DNA of 64,000 nt from SB11 sp965222995 (GTDB lineage: Bacteria; Bacteroidota; Bacteroidia; UBA8524). The position numbers were made by a program, and so were the translations under genes. Below, one piece after another: positions 35,699 through 44,108 of this stretch; position 1 is the first letter of the stretch, and each line of letters starts with the position of its first letter. The DNA is taken from NCBI GenBank assembly GCA_965222995.1, contig OZ244977.1, positions 3,348,001-3,412,000 on the forward strand, given 5' to 3'. The notes beneath the pieces are model-generated. The model ran no database searches. It was not told the origin of the DNA and saw only the letters and a program-made list of their open reading frames with translations.

Positions 35699-36544
35699 TT
35701 AATTAAGCAACATATTATCAATTAAACGAACACCTTGCATATTGACCGCTGTAATGGCAACTACTTTTTGGCTTTCTTCAAGTTCATCAACAACATCAAG
35801 GGTATTAGCATCGGCTAAGTTAAAGTACTCTACTTCTGCACCTTCTACAGCATTAATTCTTTTAACAGCTTGTTTTTCAATTTCTGTAGGTTTAAGCTTA
35901 CCTAAGTTTTCTTTTGCCCAAACAAATGTTTTATAAATTATTGAAGCTCTTTGTAAATCTTCTTCGCCAAGTCTGTAGTTTCTAGAGCTCATTGCCAAAC
36001 CTTCTTCATTTCGCACAGTTTCTACCCCCACAACTTCAACATCCATATTATATTGGCTAACCACTTCCTTTATAACCAAAACCTGCTGGTAATCTTTCAT
36101 ACCAAAATATGCTTTATGCGGCTCCAATATGTCAAAGAATTTTTTTACAACTGTAGCTACTCCTTTGAAATGCCCCGGGCGAAACTCGCCTTCAAAAAGT
36201 TTGTCTATATTTTTTAAGTCTATGGCTAACAATTCTTCATCGGGCGCATACATTTCTTCAACAGTAGGGTTAAATAGTACTTCGCAGCTATTTTTCTCCA
36301 GCATTAAAATGTCTTTTTCAATAAACCGGGGGTATTTTTCCAGGTCTTTAGGATTATTAAATTGGGTTGGGTTCACAAAAATGCTGCACACTGTTATGCT
36401 GTTTTCTTTGCGAGATTGTTGTATTAACTCCATGTGCCCATGGTGTAAAGCCCCCATGGTTGCTACAAAGCCAACAGTATTACCTTTTTGCTTTTCTTGA
36501 GATAAATACTGTTTTATATCTTTTATTTTGCTGAATATTAGCAC
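35699..36544 (-). CDS. panC: Pantothenate synthetase
   Basis: Joins pantoate and beta-alanine (ATP-dependent) in coenzyme A biosynthesis, cytosolic. The HxGH nucleotide-binding motif is in ATMGALHHGHMELI; VNPTQFNNPKDLEKYP and MSSRNYRLGEEDL (KMSKS-like SSRN) are family landmarks. 281 residues is normal. It is divergent from the GT5-domain gene. In many Bacteroidota panC adjoins a GT5 half-gene and DUF4270, as here. Confidence 0.97.
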   Translation of the reverse strand: MLIFSKIKDIKQYLSQEKQKGNTVGFVATMGALHHGHMELIQQSRKENSITVCSIFVNPTQFNNPKDLEKYPRFIEKDILMLEKNSCEVLFNPTVEEMYAPDEELLAIDLKNIDKLFEGEFRPGHFKGVATVVKKFFDILEPHKAYFGMKDYQQVLVIKEVVSQYNMDVEVVGVETVRNEEGLAMSSRNYRLGEEDLQRASIIYKTFVWAKENLGKLKPTEIEKQAVKRINAVEGAEVEYFNLADANTLDVVDELEESQKVVAITAVNMQGVRLIDNMLLN

Positions 36545-36599
36545 GCTTCAACTATTAACATTTGTTTGTGGAAAATTGGCAATAATGGAATAAAATCCG

Positions 36600-36607
36600 T
36601 AACTTTG
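36600..36607 (+). promoter_or_regulatory. Predicted -7 promoter box for the GT5/DUF4270/aroF run
   Basis: TAACTTTG, an exact TAnnTTTG match, 20 bases before the ATG at 36628, with a TTG at 36576-36578 (21-base spacer) as a likely -33 element. Confidence 0.55.
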
Positions 36608-36627
36608 CAAACACATTTATCGCTAAT

Positions 36628-37446
36628 ATGGGAAGAAAAAAAATTCTATTTGTGTCTTCAGAAATGAATCCTTTTCTGAACACCTCTTCACTAGTATCAG
36701 AAATTTCACGCCAACTACCACAAGCAATTCAAGAAAAAGACAACGAGATTAGAGTTCTCGTTCCTCGCTTCGGTTTAATTAACGAACGCAGAAACCGTTT
36801 ACACGAAGTTGTTCGCTTATCAGGTATCAACATAACAATTGATGATAACGACAACCCTTTAATCATAAAAGTAGCTTCACTACCTGAAGCTAAAATGCAG
36901 GTTTACTTTTTGGATAATGAAGATTATTTCCACCGTAAAGCCCTGTACCACAATGAAGCTAACCAGTTTTTTCCTGACAACGACGAGCGCACCATTTTCT
37001 TCTGCAAAGGCGCGCTTGAAACAGTAAAAAAATTAGGTTGGGCTCCTGATATTATTCATTGCCAAGGCTGGATGACCAGCTTAATCCCAATGTATATTAA
37101 AACCATATACCAAAATGAGCCTGTATTTAAAAACTCTAAAGTAGTATACAGTGTTTTTGAAAATGAGTTTAACGAAACTTTGGGTGAAGATTTTACACGT
37201 AAAGCCAGCTTAAACAATATTGAGCCTGAGCAAATGTCGTGCTTTGACGATGCAAGCTGTAACGGGCTTTATAAAGGGGCAATTACACATGCTGACGCAG
37301 TTGTGCAAGCAGCAAATAATATTGACCCTTTGGTTGAAAGTGAAATAAGCAAATTAGGCACCCCTGTTATGAAACACAGTGATGATGCTGAACTTGCTGA
37401 TAACTACTTGAAGCTTTACGACAATATTTTATTAAGTAATAACTAA
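36628..37446 (+). CDS. Glycogen/starch-synthase N-terminal-domain protein (GT5 half)
   Basis: A 272-residue protein that matches only the N-terminal (acceptor) Rossmann half of GT5 glycogen synthases: MGRKKILFVSSEMNPFLNTS and later WAPDIIHCQGWMTSLIPMYI are the typical segments. The ADP-glucose-contacting KxGG(L) motif reads NTSSL, and the whole C-terminal donor-binding domain is absent. It therefore should not synthesise glycogen. It is a known stand-alone in Bacteroidota next to panC and DUF4270; the role is unknown. Downstream DUF4270 begins 4 bases after the stop. Confidence 0.88.
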   Translation: MGRKKILFVSSEMNPFLNTSSLVSEISRQLPQAIQEKDNEIRVLVPRFGLINERRNRLHEVVRLSGINITIDDNDNPLIIKVASLPEAKMQVYFLDNEDYFHRKALYHNEANQFFPDNDERTIFFCKGALETVKKLGWAPDIIHCQGWMTSLIPMYIKTIYQNEPVFKNSKVVYSVFENEFNETLGEDFTRKASLNNIEPEQMSCFDDASCNGLYKGAITHADAVVQAANNIDPLVESEISKLGTPVMKHSDDAELADNYLKLYDNILLSNN

Positions 37447-37450
37447 TTAG

Positions 37451-38779
37451 TTGAGAAGAAAAGCATTTTTGTTCGGGGTGGCGACGTTACTAAGCGTCTC
37501 CACCTTTTTTTATTCGTGCAAAAACGATGAAGAACGCTTAGGGCTTTCAGGAGGAAACGACCCTGATGTAATTGTTATTGATACGTTTACTGTACTCACC
37601 CGTACAGTACCCGAAGATTCTTTTACCACACATCGCTTATCACTAAACATATTAGGCACATTAAACAGTACTACCTATGGCAAAAGCTCTGCTGATGTTG
37701 TTGTAGACTTTGGTTTGCCTGATATAAACAATTTTGAGTTCCCCGCCGGTAGTGTTCTTGATTCTGCCTTTTTGGTGCTGCAATATGCCGGAACCTCTTT
37801 GTTTGACGGTGATTTAAGTACTACATTAAACATTAATGCTTATGAGCTTAGTGAGCGTGTATATTTAGACTCTGTTTATTACTCAAACGAAGTTTTCCAA
37901 ATAGACCCGACACCCATTAGTACCGCCAATACTACGCTAAACCTTTTTGATAGTGTCTCAGTAACATTTAAAGGCGATGTAACTAAACAGGCCCCACAGC
38001 TTCGTTTACGTTTAGATAATAATACTTTTGGCAATAAACTTATTAATGGTAGTGCCGCAAACTTTGCTTCGAATATTGCTTTCAAAGACTTTATCAGGGG
38101 TATTAGAATAACGGCAGAAAACAGCACTTTGGGAGCTAATGACGGTGTTGCTGCCTATCTTGATTTATTGAATAATGTTTCAGGCATCCATGTGTATTAT
38201 AATGATACCCAGTCTATTGTATTCCCAATAAATGACCCATCAGCTATAGTTAGTACCTATAAACATGATTTTACAGGCACTCCCATAGAAACACAGTTTA
38301 ACAATCCGGCTGATTATAATACCTGTTATTTACAATCAATGGCGGGTTCTCGTATCAGGGTAGATATTCCGGGCTTGCAAAATATTGCTTTAGATGACAA
38401 TTACGCTGTTGTTGGCGCGAATATTGAGTTTACACCTGATGCAACAGGTGTGGGAACCGGGTTTGAAGAACCTACACGCCTTTTATTTTTGGCAAGGGAC
38501 TCAAACAACCAGGGCACATTGGTTGTTGATGCATTAAACGAGCCGTTGTTATACAACGGCAATTACAATAGTTCTGAGATGAAGTATGAGTTTAACTTTC
38601 CACGTCATGTGCAGTTAATTCAATCAGAACTTAAACAGGTAGGCAGGAATATAAATAACGGCTTTTTTATTCGTATCCCTGCTGATAGGCCCATTACGGC
38701 AGGCAGGTTACCTGTTAACACACAAAAAAACGTTCCAAGAGGAATACGTTTTAAACTACATGTAATAAAAGTAAGATAA
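37451..38779 (+). CDS. DUF4270 family lipoprotein
   Basis: A 442-residue lipoprotein matching the DUF4270 family, which is almost restricted to Bacteroidota. Lipobox YSC at the end of MRRKAFLFGVATLLSVSTF; the start is TTG at 37451 as no ATG is available before the signal. The family is beta-rich and its function is not known. It follows the GT5 half-gene by four bases and abuts the DAHP synthase gene, whose GTG begins at the base after its TAA stop. Co-transcription of the three is likely. Confidence 0.87.
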   Translation: MRRKAFLFGVATLLSVSTFFYSCKNDEERLGLSGGNDPDVIVIDTFTVLTRTVPEDSFTTHRLSLNILGTLNSTTYGKSSADVVVDFGLPDINNFEFPAGSVLDSAFLVLQYAGTSLFDGDLSTTLNINAYELSERVYLDSVYYSNEVFQIDPTPISTANTTLNLFDSVSVTFKGDVTKQAPQLRLRLDNNTFGNKLINGSAANFASNIAFKDFIRGIRITAENSTLGANDGVAAYLDLLNNVSGIHVYYNDTQSIVFPINDPSAIVSTYKHDFTGTPIETQFNNPADYNTCYLQSMAGSRIRVDIPGLQNIALDDNYAVVGANIEFTPDATGVGTGFEEPTRLLFLARDSNNQGTLVVDALNEPLLYNGNYNSSEMKYEFNFPRHVQLIQSELKQVGRNINNGFFIRIPADRPITAGRLPVNTQKNVPRGIRFKLHVIKVR

Positions 38780-39823
38780 GTGCTAATAGAAATAAATAGT
38801 GGTTTGCAAGAAGGATGCACTTCCACCGAAGAGTTCCTTAAAGCAGAGGGGTTTTCATACCGGTTTGTTAATCTTTCGAAAAACTGTGTGTATGTGGTTA
38901 CATCACACGTAAGTGACAAGCAAATGGCTTATCTTAAAGGTTTGCCTACTGTGAGGAAAATTACTCAAATTAATACCAGCTACCAGCTGGCCAGCAGCCA
39001 ATGGAAAACTAATAAAACCACCATTAATGTTGGCGACTTGGAAGTTGGAGGAGATTACCCCATACTAATAGCAGGTCCTTGCGCTGTTGAAAGCGAAGAC
39101 CAGCTTTATGAAATTGCATCTCACCTTTCAAAAAACGGCGTTCGTTTTTTAAGGGGCGGGGCCTATAAACCCCGTACATCTCCCTATTCTTTTCAAGGGT
39201 TGAAAAAAGAAGGGCTAGAGCTGATGCGAAAAATAGCTGATGAGTTTGATATGAAAGTAGTAACTGAAGTATTAGACTTTTCTTTGCTTGATGAGGTAAT
39301 GCAGTACGCCGATATTTTGCAAATTGGTGCTCGTAATATGCACAACTACCATTTTCTTAAAGAATTAGGTAAAGTAGATAAGCCTGTACTGCTTAAAAGA
39401 GGGTTAAGTGCAAAAATAGAAGAGTGGCTGCTCGCAGCAGAGTATATTTTACTGGGAGGTAACGAAAACGTAATTTTATGTGAGCGAGGTATTCGTACCT
39501 TTGAAACTTCAACCCGAAACACATTAGACCTTTCTGCAGTGGCATTAGTAAAACAACTTTCTCATTTACCGGTAATAGTAGACCCTAGTCAGGGTACCGG
39601 TGTGGCAAACCTTGTTTCACCTATGTCTATTGCAGCAATGGCAATAGGTAGCGATGGATTGATGATTGAAACACATAACGACCCGGACAATGCATTATCA
39701 GACGGTGAACAATCACTAAACTTCCATCAGTTTCAAGAATTACTCCACCAATTGAGAAAATACAGCCACTTACATAATTCGCCTTTTGATTTCGACCTTA
39801 AAGGGGTAAATTTACCTCGGTAA
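38780..39823 (+). CDS. aroF: DAHP synthase (3-deoxy-7-phosphoheptulonate synthase), type I-beta
   Basis: First step of the shikimate pathway: phosphoenolpyruvate + erythrose-4-phosphate to DAHP. An N-terminal ~75-residue ACT/ferredoxin-like extension (VYVVTSHVSDKQMAYLKGLP), as in Thermotoga-type I-beta enzymes where it gives feedback control, is followed by the TIM barrel with IAGPCAVESEDQLYEIA, GGAYKPRTSPYSFQG, KRGLSAKIEEWL and VDPSQGTG. 347 residues fits. The start is GTG, directly abutting the DUF4270 stop. Symbol naming varies (aroF, aroG, aroA). Confidence 0.93.
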   Translation: MLIEINSGLQEGCTSTEEFLKAEGFSYRFVNLSKNCVYVVTSHVSDKQMAYLKGLPTVRKITQINTSYQLASSQWKTNKTTINVGDLEVGGDYPILIAGPCAVESEDQLYEIASHLSKNGVRFLRGGAYKPRTSPYSFQGLKKEGLELMRKIADEFDMKVVTEVLDFSLLDEVMQYADILQIGARNMHNYHFLKELGKVDKPVLLKRGLSAKIEEWLLAAEYILLGGNENVILCERGIRTFETSTRNTLDLSAVALVKQLSHLPVIVDPSQGTGVANLVSPMSIAAMAIGSDGLMIETHNDPDNALSDGEQSLNFHQFQELLHQLRKYSHLHNSPFDFDLKGVNLPR

Positions 39824-39875
39824 TTAATTTCATAAATATTAAGCAAATAATCTTTCACTAAACTACCTATTTACT

Positions 39876-41714
39876 ATGTGCGGAATTGTTGGATATATTG
39901 GTCATAGAGACGCTTTCCCCATCTTAATTAAAGGTTTAAAAAGACTTGAGTATAGAGGTTACGACAGTTCAGGCGTAGCTTTACTTAACGGTAAACTAAA
40001 CATTTATAAGAAAAAGGGAAAGGTTAGCGAACTTGAAGACATGATTGCATCAAGTGACACTTCAGGTTCAATAGGCATTGGGCATACCCGATGGGCAACG
40101 CACGGAGAGCCTAATGATGTTAACGCTCATCCGCACATGTCTCAAAAAGGCAATATGGCAATAATTCATAACGGAATTATTGAAAACTATTCTTCGCTTA
40201 AAAAAGAACTTATGCAACGAGGGCATGAGTTTATGAGTGACACTGATACCGAGGTGTTAATTCACTTGGTTGAAGAAATACAACATAATACAGGTAGCAG
40301 TTTCGAAGAGTCTGTTCGTTTAGCATTAAACGAGGTAGTTGGGGCTTATGCTATTGTGATTGTTAATAAAGACGAGCCTAATTTTATGATAGGAGCCCGC
40401 AAAGGAAGCCCTATGGTATTAGGTATTGGCGACGACGAGCATTTTATTGCATCTGATGCAGCCCCTTTAGTGGAATACACAAAAAATGTGATATACCTAA
40501 ACGATGGTGAAATAGCCGTTATTAAAAATAACGAGCTAACCATAAAAACCATCGACAATGTGGTGAAAACACCCTATATACAAGAGCTTGAGCTTAACCT
40601 TGAACAAATTGAAAAAGGAGGCTACGAGCACTTTATGTTAAAAGAAATTTATGAGCAGCCCCGCTCTGTAGTAGATAGTTTCAGGGGACGTATCAGTGTT
40701 TCTGATAATACTATACATATGGCTGGTGTAAACCAGTATATGGATAAGCTTATCAATGCAAAAAGGCTGATTATTGTTGGCTGCGGAACCTCGTGGATTG
40801 CCGGCTTAGTTGGTGAGTACCTTTTTGAAGAATTTGCCCGCATACCTGTTGAGGTAGAATATGCTTCAGAATTCCGCTACAGAGACCCCGTTGTGGGTGA
40901 AAGCGATTTTGTGGTGGCAATTTCACAATCAGGAGAAACAGCCGATACACTTGCTGCTTTAGAGTTAGCCAAATCACGCGGAGCTACTATTTTTGGTATC
41001 TGTAATGTGGTGGGTTCTTCAATTCCCCGTATTTCAGATGCGGGAGCATATACCCATGCAGGTCCAGAGATTGGAGTAGCATCTACAAAAGCTTTTACTG
41101 CACAGGTAACCGCCTTGTTTTTAATGGCGTTAGCTATAGCTAAAAAGAAAGGAACCATAAGCCAAGAGTATTTCCGCAAGCTTTCTTTTGAAATAGAGAC
41201 AGTCCCAACAAAAATTGAAGACATCTTAAAAAACACGGCAAAACAAGTAGAGTATATTGCGGGAGAGTTTAAAAACGCTAAAAACTTTTTATACTTAGGT
41301 AGAGGTTACGGTTTTCCTGTTGCGCTTGAAGGTGCACTGAAACTAAAAGAAATTTCATATATCCATGCTGAAGGCTATCCTGCTGCAGAAATGAAGCACG
41401 GCCCTATTGCTTTGATTGATGAAGAAATGCCTGTGGTAGTAATCGCTACCAACCACAGCAATTACGAAAAAGTAATAAGCAATATTCAGGAAGTGAAAGC
41501 GCGTAAAGGACGTGTTATAGCTATTGCCACAGAAGGTGATGAACATGTGAAAACCATGGCAGACCATGTTATTTACATCCCTGAGTGCGAAGAATGCTTC
41601 TTACCCTTATTGGCTATTATCCCGCTTCAATTGCTGTCGTACTATATAGCAGTAATGCTTGAACGTAATGTAGACCAACCCCGTAACCTAGCTAAGTCTG
41701 TTACTGTAGAGTAG
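39876..41714 (+). CDS. glmS: Glucosamine-fructose-6-phosphate aminotransferase
   Basis: Makes glucosamine-6-phosphate from fructose-6-phosphate and glutamine, the entry to UDP-GlcNAc for peptidoglycan and LPS. N-terminal glutaminase domain begins MCGIVGYIGHRDAFPIL with Cys2 as nucleophile; two SIS sugar-isomerase domains follow (VGCGTSWIAGLVGEYL; YLGRGYGFPVALEGALKLKE). The C-terminus NLAKSVTVE matches the conserved end. 612 residues is normal. Terminated by a strong hairpin at 41742-41772. No glmS ribozyme is visible upstream; the 52-base leader is too short for one. Confidence 0.98.
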   Translation: MCGIVGYIGHRDAFPILIKGLKRLEYRGYDSSGVALLNGKLNIYKKKGKVSELEDMIASSDTSGSIGIGHTRWATHGEPNDVNAHPHMSQKGNMAIIHNGIIENYSSLKKELMQRGHEFMSDTDTEVLIHLVEEIQHNTGSSFEESVRLALNEVVGAYAIVIVNKDEPNFMIGARKGSPMVLGIGDDEHFIASDAAPLVEYTKNVIYLNDGEIAVIKNNELTIKTIDNVVKTPYIQELELNLEQIEKGGYEHFMLKEIYEQPRSVVDSFRGRISVSDNTIHMAGVNQYMDKLINAKRLIIVGCGTSWIAGLVGEYLFEEFARIPVEVEYASEFRYRDPVVGESDFVVAISQSGETADTLAALELAKSRGATIFGICNVVGSSIPRISDAGAYTHAGPEIGVASTKAFTAQVTALFLMALAIAKKKGTISQEYFRKLSFEIETVPTKIEDILKNTAKQVEYIAGEFKNAKNFLYLGRGYGFPVALEGALKLKEISYIHAEGYPAAEMKHGPIALIDEEMPVVVIATNHSNYEKVISNIQEVKARKGRVIAIATEGDEHVKTMADHVIYIPECEECFLPLLAIIPLQLLSYYIAVMLERNVDQPRNLAKSVTVE

Positions 41715-41741
41715 AATTATTTTTTTGAACCTTATATTTAC

Positions 41742-41772
41742 AGCCCGTGTATAAATATACACGGGCTTTTTT
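41742..41772 (+). terminator. Strong intrinsic terminator of glmS
   Basis: AGCCCGTGTATA pairs perfectly with TATACACGGGCT (12-bp stem; the effective loop is a few bases more than the two in between), followed by six Ts. It begins 28 bases after the glmS stop and ends two bases before the ATG of the next gene. Confidence 0.92.
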
Positions 41773-41773
41773 A

Positions 41774-43270
41774 ATGAAAAACAACTCTGTTTTCCTTTTA
41801 GTTACTCTCCTATTCCCCTTTTTTTCTATTGGACAGAGTTATTCCCCTGAAAAGAAGTTTGCTCCATCTGACCTCACAAAAGACTTATCATATTTAGAGG
41901 TTACTACTTTAAAAAACCACCCTCCGTTCATTTTTAATACTAATGACTCTGTTGCAGACAAAGTAAGACAGCAGAAAAAATTACTCAATGCAATGTCTTT
42001 TGCCAACAAGGTTAATACTATGAAAAATAAAATTATGGCAGGAGACTCATTAACAGAAGTTGAATTTCTAAGAATAATCTCCGCCCTAAATTTTTCAATA
42101 CAATGTGCTCACTCAGATATTCGCCCTTCAGATAGTTTAAGCCAATGGTGGAAAGAAAACGCCATACTTACGCCTTTTAATATTAGGTTTGTCAGGCACG
42201 GATTCTTTATCCACGAAAATTATAGTGAAAATGATTCGTTGACCGTGGGTTCAAGAATTGTAAGCATAAACTACGAATCTATATATAAAATTTACAGAGA
42301 TTTAAGATTACGTATTCCTTCTGACGGTAAAAACTCAACACGTATACAAAATGCTTTGCAAAAAGGCTTTTACAGGTACTACTCCTATTACATACAGCTT
42401 ACATCACCCACATATACCATCAAATACGTTCCCTTTGGAGATACTGTTGAGAGAACAACAACTGTAAAAGGAATTTCAAAAGAAATATTAGATGAGAAAA
42501 GGAAAGCCTTAAAAAAGCCCTCTCCTGCTCCTATTAGCTTTACCACTATTGATAGTTTGGATGCTGCCTTACTAACTATTCCTACGTTTCGGAATGGCTT
42601 ATTTGAAAAAGCAGGAATAAATTTTTCTGACTACTTAGAGAGTACTTTCTCTAATCTTGATACAGGTACCAAAAACTTAATTATAGACCTTAGGGGAAAT
42701 GGCGGAGGATACAGTGAGTATGGTGCTCAACTGCTTTCTTATCTAACAGATAAACCCTTCCTATACTGCAGAAACTTGTGGCTTGCCTCACCAAAGCTAA
42801 AAAAGGAAATTAAATATGATATTCCTGAAACTTTTAAAGGTTTTCCTAAAGGAATAGTTAAAGAGGATGGGGGCTATAAATGGAAAAAGCACTCTGTTTT
42901 GGGGCGGAGACAGCCGGCAAAAAACAATTTTAAGGGAAAAGTTTATTTTTTAATTGATGGCGGTTGTTCATCAACCACATCAGAAGTAGCATCTATAGCA
43001 AAAGAAAATAATATGGGTGTGTTTGTTGGAGAAGAGGTTGGCGGAAAGTTTGCAGGAGATAACGGAGGGGTTTTAGGCTGGTTTGAACTGCCCAATACAA
43101 AAATAAAAGTTAGGCTGGGGCTGGTTGAGTATGAACTAGCCGTAACAGGTGATAATGATGATTATGGAGTTCGCCCTGATTATGGAGCACTACCCGGAAT
43201 AGAAGATTTTGTAAATGGTCGCGACAAAGATTTTGAACTTATTATTCTACTAATTAAGAAAAAGCTTTAG
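41774..43270 (+). CDS. Secreted S41-family (C-terminal processing) protease
   Basis: A 498-residue exported serine protease-like protein with signal MKNNSVFLLVTLLFPFFSIG. An N-terminal helical region precedes a tail-specific-protease core: IIDLRGNGGGYSEYGAQLL and VYFLIDGGCSSTTSEVASIA, with the Ser in CSSTTSE. No PDZ domain is evident between them. ATG at 41774 is required for the signal peptide, yet sits right after the glmS terminator; an upstream GTG would extend into the hairpin. Stops overlap by 4 bases with the convergent methyltransferase gene. Substrate unknown. Confidence 0.9.
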   Translation: MKNNSVFLLVTLLFPFFSIGQSYSPEKKFAPSDLTKDLSYLEVTTLKNHPPFIFNTNDSVADKVRQQKKLLNAMSFANKVNTMKNKIMAGDSLTEVEFLRIISALNFSIQCAHSDIRPSDSLSQWWKENAILTPFNIRFVRHGFFIHENYSENDSLTVGSRIVSINYESIYKIYRDLRLRIPSDGKNSTRIQNALQKGFYRYYSYYIQLTSPTYTIKYVPFGDTVERTTTVKGISKEILDEKRKALKKPSPAPISFTTIDSLDAALLTIPTFRNGLFEKAGINFSDYLESTFSNLDTGTKNLIIDLRGNGGGYSEYGAQLLSYLTDKPFLYCRNLWLASPKLKKEIKYDIPETFKGFPKGIVKEDGGYKWKKHSVLGRRQPAKNNFKGKVYFLIDGGCSSTTSEVASIAKENNMGVFVGEEVGGKFAGDNGGVLGWFELPNTKIKVRLGLVEYELAVTGDNDDYGVRPDYGALPGIEDFVNGRDKDFELIILLIKKKL

Positions 43271-44016
43271 TTCTTTTTCCAACTATAGAGAATAGAAACA
43301 CCTATAGGAAACTTAGAAATCCTTAGCCAGTAAAGCTCAACTTTAAAAATAGCAGCTAAAAGCTTATTCGTAAGCCCGTTATTAAACACACCAAAATCAG
43401 AACCTGAGTGTTTTTCTTTATTTCGTTTCGGTAAAACTTTACTTAGCTGTCTAAAAATGTAAATCGGTAAAAATAGTTTAGAGTTAAAGTAGCTGCTATA
43501 TCTTTCTTTCCCATTATTATCGTTCTTAAACAATCGCCTCACCCCGCCCAGCTTATAACGCCTATAGTGGTGATTCACTACATCATGCTCACTCCATAAA
43601 GACATTAGCGCAGGTACAGTAATAAACAAATCTCCACCCGCTTTGCAAACGCGCTTCATTTCTTTCACCGCCAAAACATCATCTTCAACATGCTCTATCA
43701 CATCAAAAGCACACACCAAATCATATTCCCCTGCTCCAAAAGGTAACTCCAATATAGAACCGTTTATTACTTCCATCCCCAGCTCTTCCCTTAAAAATTC
43801 ACAACAGTCCTTGTCATATTCTAAAGATGTAACCTCGCCAAACTTAGCCAGCATAGTACTTGTAGCCCCTGTTGCTACTCCCACGTTTAATATTTTCAAA
43901 GGAGTTCCTCCAAACACTTTTCGTTTAATGTAGTCTTCTAATATTTGTAAACGAACAGTAAACCACCAGTGTTCTCGCTCAAGTGTATAGTACTCTTTGT
44001 AGTAGCGTTTATCCAT
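43267..44016 (-). CDS. Class I SAM-dependent methyltransferase
   Basis: A 249-residue SAM methyltransferase. Motif I reads ILNVGVATGATSTML, followed by acidic TSLEYDKDC and motif IV region LVCAFDVIEHVEDDVLAVK. The C-terminal third has SYFNSKLFLPIYIFRQL and hydrophobic LLAAIFKVELYWLRI, which is typical of methyltransferases in surface-polysaccharide clusters that sit near membranes. Acceptor unknown. It is divergent from the GT-C/GT2 pair and may act on the same glycan (inference). Confidence 0.88.
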   Translation of the reverse strand: MDKRYYKEYYTLEREHWWFTVRLQILEDYIKRKVFGGTPLKILNVGVATGATSTMLAKFGEVTSLEYDKDCCEFLREELGMEVINGSILELPFGAGEYDLVCAFDVIEHVEDDVLAVKEMKRVCKAGGDLFITVPALMSLWSEHDVVNHHYRRYKLGGVRRLFKNDNNGKERYSSYFNSKLFLPIYIFRQLSKVLPKRNKEKHSGSDFGVFNNGLTNKLLAAIFKVELYWLRISKFPIGVSILYSWKKN

Positions 44017-44108
44017 TTTGGCGCAATTTACACCTATTTTAAACTATTTCTATTGAGTTGAAAATTGATTGTTTATAGCTTAGGTTTGAAACTCGGTAAT
44101 TTACATTT

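Noticed and set aside
39824..39875. glmS ribozyme or riboswitch upstream of glmS
   Set aside because: The gap is only 52 bases and lacks any recognisable ribozyme core.
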